The translations under genes were made by a program, and so were the position numbers. This document shows, piece after piece, positions 56,711-64,000 of a stretch of DNA of 64,000 bases. Under the pieces are notes generated by a model. That model ran no database searches. It saw only the letters and a list, made by a program, of their open reading frames with translations, and was not told the origin of the DNA. How positions within the stretch are numbered: the stretch's first letter is position 1; every line of letters starts with the position of its first letter. Source of the DNA: Tribonema minus (Eukaryota > Sar > Xanthophyceae > Tribonematales > Tribonemataceae); the NCBI GenBank assembly GCA_017506865.1, contig JAFCMP010000523.1, forward strand, positions 124,001 through 188,000, written 5' to 3'.

Positions 56711-59700
56711 ATGGACCTGATGGACCAGCAAGCGGAGAATGGGGGGTTTCCTGACTACAGGCGGGGATCTGTGGAGCGCGACGCAGCGGAGCTGAGAGCC
56801 GACGTGTTGCTGGAATTTCTGGAGGCCGCCATTCACACAACGCTGCATGCTCGAGGTGTATACCCAGCTGGTGAGGTGGATGTTGTGCTGCACGCGGAGT
56901 CTGCTTGGTAACCACCTGCGCGCATTGCAGACAGATGTGGCACATATCGGGTATCAGCGTCATGCTGCGACTGCTTTACGCAAGAATGCATGCTCCAGCC
57001 AGAGTCTTTGCAGCTGCCAGTTCAACTGCATTGAAGGACAACAGGCTGGCCATCCTTCATCTCAAATGCGAAGGTACAACCTGCCGTGTATGATCAACAC
57101 ATAGCAGATTCCAGCACACCAAAAGACCATTTGGCTGCCATACCAGGTCGTTGACCGATCAACGTCATTCTGAGGCCAACGCTACTGCATGCTGCATTAC
57201 ATGTGGCGAAAGCGCTCGATGCATTCAAGCCTGCAGGTATCGTGCGGCATTCATTCGACAGCGAACAGATGTCAGTGAGCCTGCTGCAGCAGGCAGTGTT
57301 CAGCCGCAATCTGAAGCACAAGTCCCTGGTGTTCATGCCTGGCTCGCAACGCACCCGCAGCATGCAACGGCACAGGAGACGGCGCAATGACTGTGTAGGT
57401 GCGCCGCTCACCACGCACGCCATCCATCTGCTACTGGTGACCCAGCAGTGAAGTAGCGCTGTTTGCTTGCGATGACTGCCCCAGATGGCTCGCTCCCTTG
57501 GGGCCCATTGCAGCAGACTCATCACTCACTCGCACACTCAAGCCCGCACAGCAAGAGCAGAACTACACCGACATATGCTACCTGCGCTGCGCTGCACGAG
57601 CCGGCTACACATCTCGGCAGTGACAAGTGCGGACTGTCGTCCATCAACGCGCGTTTACGATGCTTAGCAATGTGTCAACTTGACGCCCCCTGTGGTGCGC
57701 CCCTGGAAACCTGTCGCCGTCTCGCGCAGGCATGTTCGAGCGGCGCCGCGCGTACGAGGTGCCCGTGTGGATGAGCCGGCATCCCGAGCTCAACGAGTAC
57801 ATTGCGCAGGCGCTAGCCAATGCGCGCCCGCTGCTGGTGGAGGTGAGCGTCCCCGTCTTTCGGATTGCACATACGAACTTTTGATTCGTTTCCATGAGAA
57901 TACTTCAACTTCAAATCAGCAGTTGACGCTCCACACCTGCGGCCGCATCGCCCTCGTGATTGGCGCACGCCGACTCTGCGCAGCTGCACAAGGCGCGGGC
58001 CGCGGCGAGTGTGTAACCGCTCCTGGCGCGAATGGGGGTTCTCCCCATCACTAGTCTATTGAGCGGCGTACATGAGCTCTATGCAGACGATGCACGCGGG
58101 GGCGTTCGCTAGAGCGCGCCTGCGCCGCATGGGGTGTGTGTGCTATAGCGTATCAAATGTGTCCATTAAAGTGTGCTTGTCTGCATGGCATCGCATCGTG
58201 TTCTGCTCCTTGAACTGTCGTACACGGTGAGCGGTGCCTCCAGCGCGCGCGCACGCACCAGTGCTACGCAATCTCACAACGAGCGAGTGCGCAGTCACGG
58301 CCAGCTGCGCTTCCGCTCCCGTCAGCCGGGCGCCCTCGCGGAAGGCTCTGCCCGGGACCGTTCCTGGGCAGCTGGTCGTGAACCTGCAGAATGCAGAATG
58401 AATGCACTCGTGTCATACCACACTTGCCCTCAGGTCCTGCCTGAGGCTGTTCCTGGTGGGTGATCTTTAAAGAGCAGGGAAAGTGCACTCGTTTCATCGC
58501 CACCAGGACTGCGCTTGACTCAAGTTTTCCCTGGGCGCTGTACCTGGATAGTTGGTCGTGCAACTGCAACACCAGTGCACTCTTTTCATCGCTGCCGCTA
58601 CCGCGCTTGCACTCATGCCGCGCCGCTCGCCCCCGCAACCGCCGCTCCCCGCCTGCGCCGCAGCGCCTGCTGCACCGTGTGTACCTCTGCTTCAAGCGCG
58701 AGAACGGCGCCATTGAGGAGAGCTTCGTTTTTGAACTCCAGGTATTGTGGACACATCCTTATGCCCACGGCTGCTGCTGTATGGCACGCGTCGCTTCGCA
58801 GCCAAACAAGCTCTTTTGACTCCTTCCAGAACTTGTCAACTTCAAGACCTACGTGTGCATGCGTGTGTGCGGCGCCCCTGGCAGCTGCGGCCCGTGCGCC
58901 TATGCCTCCTCGCTCTGTCGCTGAGTTTCATCTGAGTTACAAGCAAGTGTGGCTCTGAGCGCTGCTGCAGAGCATCGCTGCTGACGGTGACCGTCATTGC
59001 CGCTCAGTCCAAATGCAGGCGCAGTCACTGGTAGAGCGCTGCTGCACGTTGCCGCGCAGAGGAGCAGCGCGCTTGCGATGTTGCCCGCTGCCTCTGCGCC
59101 GCATCAGCAATGTGCCGCCAGCCATGTATATGCATGTATGTGGTCGCGCCATGAATGAACTTCAAGTAGTATGTCCGTTGCAAGGTGGTGCTCGCCTGCA
59201 CATGGCGCACCCGCGCACTGCAGCCATGCGTGCATAGGACAAACTCTGATAGGCAACAGGTTTCAGGGTGGTGTACATGTGGGCATATGCTTCCAACCCT
59301 AACCCTACCGCTAACCCTAGCCCTAGCCCTAGGTCGGCCGGCGTCCCACGGCGCAGTCCGGACATTGGCATGTGCTCATCAGACGCTGAGCGCTGCTGTG
59401 TGCCCTACTGCCGCCGCAGGAGAGCGACGACGCGCCTGCGGGCCCCATCACTCTGGACGCCGTCACCGAGGTGAGCGCGCAGTGCAGCATCACGGCACAA
59501 CTTCAACTGCCGGCGTCAAACGGGAAACTGGATACGTACGTGTCGTGGCCGCCGCGCCCAGGATGGCGCGTCGATCGCACTGCTCGGCGCGTAGTGCAGC
59601 GTAGTGCAACATCTTGTGCTGAGCCATGCGCGTTTGCCAAGCATCGGCGCCTGCTCGTCTGCGGTGGCGATGAGCACTGCTGTCTGCAACCCCACCTGCT

Positions 59701-61480
59701 GTCTGCCATGCTGATGGACCGCACAGAGTGTGCCACAGCGATCTGCACCAGTAAGTAGCCGTGACCTCATTGAATGATAGTCGTTGTTGTCGACGCTGTT
59801 AACGGCGTGCGCAGCACTGATGGGCGCTGATGCTTGCGCGTGCGCCAGCCTGTGACGGTGTGGCTGTGAGCACTGCTACAGCCGCTGCTGCTGCGCGTGA
59901 CGGGTGTCTGTGAGCACTGCTACAGCTGCTGCTGGTGCGCGTGCGGTCAGCGGCGCGGGCGATGTGCGACACGCCCACTTCGAGTGCACCAACTTCAAGT
60001 GCACGGTTGGCACGCCAGCGAGCAGTCTGTCGCCGCGCCACCGAGCGCTGCAGCAGTGACTGCTCGCCAGCGTAGCCTATGCTACGCGTCGCTTTGCACG
60101 CATTACGCTGGCAATTCAGCAGCCCGAAAAGGTAGTGAATTGGCCGCCATCCTCCCCTGCAATCAAACTGAAAACGGGCCGAGGTGCTCTCGCCAGCATG
60201 TCTTCGCTGCGCAAGCACACGAGCGCTGCATGTGTGAAAGCCGCGGCTGTCGGGAGCTGCGCAGGCTGGCCGCGCATTCGTTGTTCTTCCACCCAGCCTG
60301 CACTCATTCATTGTCATTCAGATACGAGAAGGTCTGCTGTTGTGCCAGGCCTGTCGCCAGCGCACAGAGGCACGTGGGATTGCATGCACGCACCTGCGCC
60401 GCCTTCTGATACCCCCGCTCTCTGTCCCGTCCTGCAGCTATATCATGTACTTATGTACATGCCCGCTTTCGATGTCTTTGCCCTCTGTGCGCCATCGTGC
60501 AGCTGGAGGCCCACCTGCGCGCGGTGCTGGTGAAGATCAACATGTCGGGCGCGGCGCTGCCGTCAAGAGAGGGTGCGTCTCACCTGCGTCAGCTGCTGAC
60601 CATGAACAAAACTGTCATGCACTCGCGTGTTTGTAAACAAGAGCAGCTGCAGTTCTGCAACTACGGCCATCGTTTCGACGGCTTTGAACGAATGGTACTG
60701 TCACACTGGTAGTGCCGAGTCTTCCTGAACTATGTCTGCATCTTGGTGCTTACACACTGGGTGTATACACTTGGCGTTACAAAGCATGCGACGGTGGGCG
60801 TGAGGGCGATGTGTGCTGCTCTTCGCCACCGCGTTTGGCGCGCGAGCTGCCTCTGCTGTGAGCCATGTCACCAGGCCGCTAGCGTGTGCCCGGCACACGG
60901 CTTGCACTTTAGAGAGTGGCTCTTCTTAGAAGCGTGCAGCCCTTCTTTTGTTGACAACCAGCTCACTGGAAGTATTGTGGACACATTGCATCTGCTCTTC
61001 AATGGCGCGCCTGCTTCGCACGCCCGTTGACCGCGCTCGACCGCGTCCCAGCCTCTTTGAACCCCGCCTCTTTTGTCATGCGCGCCCAACACTTGAACTT
61101 TGCCGTTGAAAATGTCCACCGCTGCCGCCGCCGACTTGCGCACTACCAGCGGCAACGGCAAGCCCCCCCATAATCCAAACCAGCAATACCCCATGCAGCG
61201 CCACACACAAACCCACTTGCGAAACCGCTCCCCCCCCCCTCCCCCCTCCCCGCCGCCGCCACCCGCAGGCTGCACATTCTCGCTGCTCATAGGCTGCGCG
61301 GGCGCCGGCGCCGCCACGGCGCGCGCCGCCGCCGCCGCCGGCGACAAGTGGCTCGTCAGCGATGCTCAGGATGGACGGCCCGCAGGCGAGCTGCGCGTGG
61401 TGCCCGTGCGCTCCGTGCGCGTGCCGCACTTCCGCCTGCAGGCGTACGCACTCGTCGCCGCGCCGGAGGAGGAGCTGTGA
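56711..61480 (+). CDS. MAD2L2: REV7/MAD2L2, HORMA-domain subunit of DNA polymerase zeta
   Basis: HORMA adaptor that bridges REV3 and REV1 in translesion synthesis and regulates mitotic and repair complexes. Exons 56711-56870, 57730-57842, 58664-58741, 59420-59470, 60503-60572 and 61269-61480 (684 nt, 227 aa; human is 211). Signatures: ADVLLEFLEAAIHTTLHARGVYP (shown in part: VLLEFLEAAIH), then GMFERRRAYEVPVWMSRHPELN, LANARPLLVE, VYLCFKRENG with EESFVFELQ, LEAHLRAVLVKINMSGAAL, and the C-terminal safety-belt region GCTFSLLIG through WLVSD and LQAYALV. Exon 4 is a short acidic linker. The N-terminal 25 residues (MDLMDQQAENGG) are an extension. Introns 1 to 5 range from about 0.7 to 1.0 kb; intron 2 contains degenerate about 100-bp repeats. 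Confidence 0.95.
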
Positions 61481-62613
61481 CGCGGCAGCGGCAGCAGCAG
61501 CAGCGGCAGCAGCAGCAGAGGCAGCAGCAGCAACAGCAGCAGCACCAGCAGCAGCGGCGGCAGCAGCAGCGGCAGCGGCAGAGCAGGAGCAGCAGCAGCA
61601 GCGGCAGCAGCGGCGGCGGCAGCAGCAGCGCTCAGCATTGCGCGAGTGCTGCCCCCCCCCACACACACACGGTCCCTCAGCGTTCACTCCGTTGTGGAGG
61701 CGCTAGGCGTGCTGCCTCTGCAGCTGCGGCCACGTGAGTGCGCGCAGGCGCAGCGCGGCGTGCCCGCGCGGAGCAAGGACTGTGCATTCCTCTTCTTCAT
61801 GTCGCCATCGAAGCGGCGACACGGCAGCAGCAGAGGCGCCGCCGCCGCTGCGGCTGCCGCAATGAGCGATGCGCACCGTCAGGCATGGATTGGCAGCACC
61901 CCGCTGCCCGCCAGCGATGACCACAAAGCACGCAGGGACAATGCAACAACGGCCGTTCACAGAGCCGCTGCGCGTGTGCAGCAGCAGTGTTTGGGGCTGG
62001 TGCCATTCGCCAGTAGCTCCAAATTTGCAGTACCCTCCGGCCGCTTCCTGACGGGGAGCGACACAAGCGTGTCAGCAGTGCTGCGCACCGAGGCATCTTG
62101 GGCAACGCGCAGCATGCGCGCCAGTGGTGGGCTGGCACAGTCAGACATATATTGATGCTGGTCAGCTGATGTCGCCATGCACATATGTGCGGCCGACGGG
62201 CACACCGTGCTTACGCAGGTGCTCTGCAGTGATCCACACAGCAGGCGTGCGCAAACGCCCGTTGCAGTCAGGCGCATGCAGCATTGGCGTGAAAGGGACA
62301 AAGCATTGACAGTACGCGGCAGATGGGACCCAGGCACAATTCATGCATCAACAACATACTTGGCGTTGTGGGCATGACGGCTGCTGAGCGTTGCTGCTGT
62401 GCACATGTGGCATATGATGTCCGGACCGCAAAGACTGCAGTATAGATCGGCAACAAAAAGCAGTTCACAACCTGGCACAAAAAGTACTTATGATCTTGTA
62501 TTTATAGCAGCCCCAAGGTGGGCTTGATGCGTTGGATAAGATTGCAAAAAACTAAAACCAGACGGGCCCTTGGAGCCCTGCGTTGCAGGCTTGTACTTTT
62601 TATTAATTCTCGC
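61481..62613. other. Interval with CAG/CGG triplet tract
   Basis: 61483-61640 is a mixed CAG/CGG repeat starting directly after the REV7 stop, inside its 3' UTR. A frame with a true ATG at 61801 runs to 62155, but its Ala/Ser-rich translation has no support. 62160-62613 lies downstream of the retroelement stop and likely includes its 3' UTR. Confidence 0.5.
61483..61640. repeat. CAG/CGG trinucleotide tract in the REV7 3' region
   Basis: About 50 triplets, mostly CAG and CGG, begin within three bases of the REV7 TGA. Confidence 0.93.
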
Positions 62614-64000
62614 TCAGGGTGCGAAAAAGCCCAGATGATTGGCATCTAGCTGTAAGGAATCTACATGTCGTATGACAGTCTGAAAGTGTCGCAACGACAA
62701 CCACTCGACCCCGCCGCCGCCAAATGGCATCTCGGGGTCCTCCCCTACGTCCTCCTCCATGTGCCCCCCCCCCCTGGATTCTGCCATGTGTGTCATGACA
62801 CGGCCAGAGTACGCCATGTGGAGCGCTGCCGACAGTGCCGAGCGTAAGCGCGCCAGGGCGATGCCCTTGAGAGCTTTAGGGCGCGCTCCTCCGGGCACTG
62901 ACATCCTGCTGGCATACTCCGTCGCCACAGCCTCCAGCAGCTTCCGCCCCTGCTCCCCGATGCTGCCAAATGACCCTATTGCCAAAGTGGCAAGTTTGTA
63001 GCAATTCTGATCATAATGACCAGAATAGTGGGTAGTCTTGGCGGCCTCTTGGTCGCGGCAGCATCGCTCGGGTCTGCTGCAGTCTTCGCCGCCCGCGACG
63101 CCACCTGTGCCTCGAAGCAGGTAACGTCCACCATGAGCGGTAGGTGGCGTGTCGGGTCGTCGTAGCCGGTCACCGGGAAGGCGTCGGCAGGCAGCACGAT
63201 GTCCATCCTGCGACTCCCCGGCAGCCCGGCGGACCCCAGAAACGGCGTGTAGTCCTCGTCCACCAGTCCCGTTTTGAGGTATTGTCGCAGGAGGCGCTGC
63301 GTGGCCCTCTTGACGCTGTTGTGGACAATGGTGTCGTGCGCCTTGACGCGTGGCGCTTGACACAGCCGTGCATGCAGGGTGCCGCCCGGCGACTTCCTGC
63401 ACAGCTTGCAGCCTGCCGTCTGCTCCGCTACTCCGATGGCGCGTTTGACGGCCAGCTGCCAGGATGGGCCATCGAACGAAGCCGTTGTGGAGTACATGGG
63501 CTCGTTGAGGAATGCCATGCCGATCGAGTGCATGTGGCGCTGCGACCGGAATCGAGCAAGTGCTTGCGTGCGTTGCGTGCCCTGCGGCAGCTGTTGCAGG
63601 TCCGCCTCCACCTTATCTGCAAGCTCGGTAGCGACGGCATCTGCAAGCGCACTCTGATTGGGGCGCTTCAGGCTACACTGCAACTGCAGAGCACTGGCGT
63701 CAAGTACGCAAGCGGCATCCGCACCAGTGCCACCACCTGCTGTCGGCCGCAGCGGCGGCTGCTGCGTAGGTGGTTGCTGCTGCAGTGGCGTTAGCGCTGG
63801 TGGCAGTATATGTTCCAGCTTGTCACCTGTTGCTGCACGTAGAGATGTGGCAGCTGTGGCGATCGTCCGCATGAGGGGCAGGCGCGCCACCTCTGCTTCT
63901 GCTGCGCCTTGTAGCATTGCTGGTGTGGAACGCGCAGCGCCTGCATTGACGGCTGCCGCTGCTGCGTGCGCTGGTGCTGCAGCTGTGCCGCCTGCCGTTG
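62614..64000 (-). mobile_element. 3' end of a non-LTR retroelement (RLE-type endonuclease C terminus), frameshifted, partial
   Basis: Frame one is open from the right edge to 62976. It carries a zinc-knuckle-like CKLCRKSPGG...HARLC, then VHNSVKRATQRLL, then GSRRMDIVLP and LPLMVDVTCFEAQV, the order and spacing of the restriction-like (PD-(D/E)XK) endonuclease that ends R2-type and related reverse transcriptase proteins. The conserved continuation (KTTHYSGHYDQNCYKLATLA and IGSFGSIGEQG, then an Arg/Ala helix) lies in another frame that runs to TGA at 62614-62616. The frames swap around 63045-63062. An AATAAA-like signal lies just past the stop. The RT domain would be beyond the right edge. The break suggests a dead copy, a sequencing indel, or less likely programmed frameshifting. 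Confidence 0.78.

Noticed and set aside
61801..62155. Frame starting MSPSKRRHG with poly-Ala run
   Set aside because: No family, no divergent partner or splice context, low-complexity start; could be chance in GC-rich DNA.

Overview
This window is nuclear DNA from a GC-rich, intron-rich eukaryotic alga. Several lines point to a lineage with a red-derived complex plastid, most likely a haptophyte. Two nucleus-encoded proteins begin with an ER-type signal peptide followed at once by a phenylalanine-led transit-like segment: AAFAP in a plastid signal peptidase and SSFST in a phosphatase. Telomere-like TTAGGG tracts lie inside introns. The core genes are clearly eukaryotic (NTF2, DCAF13/Sof1, REV7, CNOT1-type, PP2C). 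No prokaryotic operon, tRNA, rRNA or CRISPR array was seen. All gene models are my own exon joins, chosen by splice signals, reading-frame phase and homology. Nearly all introns are GT-AG (donors mostly GTGAGN).

Layout, left to right: start of a PP2C phosphatase (-, runs off the left edge); a 12-exon secreted protein of six related modules (+, 1546-9046); a gene-poor gap with an 88-bp tandem duplication; a possible 83-residue gene (-) divergent from NTF2 (+, 11976-13871); a 24-exon, about 1279-residue multi-EF-hand protein (-, 14818-33555) filling 19 kb; a histidine-phosphatase (PGAM-like) gene (-, 34588-37583) divergent from a short gene holding only one CNOT1 HEAT domain (+, 37773-39481); a plastid-type signal peptidase I (-, 42052-45743) divergent from DCAF13/Sof1 (+, 45950-48266); a small one-pass membrane protein (+, 49936-52454); a cysteine-rich surface protein (-, 54224-56546) divergent from REV7/MAD2L2 (+, 56711-61480); and the 3' end of a non-LTR retroelement with a restriction-like endonuclease domain (-, 62614 to the right edge), carrying a frameshift.

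Two architectural themes stand out. First, genes repeatedly form head-to-head pairs whose start codons are only about 160-265 bp apart, implying shared bidirectional promoters. Second, and most unusual, many introns are built from tandem, decaying copies of their own exon-intron junctions: a slice of exon plus its splice site is repeated beside the real one. This is seen in the EF-hand, PGAM-like and DCAF13 genes, and a related donor-proximal repeat occurs in the signal peptidase gene. These 'junction echo' arrays look like a mechanism of intron growth and a source of decoy splice sites, and are the best candidate here for something not previously described.

The genes do not form one pathway. 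They cover signalling (PP2C, EF-hand protein), nuclear transport (NTF2), mRNA turnover (CNOT1-type domain), plastid protein maturation (signal peptidase), ribosome biogenesis (DCAF13) and translesion or mitotic control (REV7).
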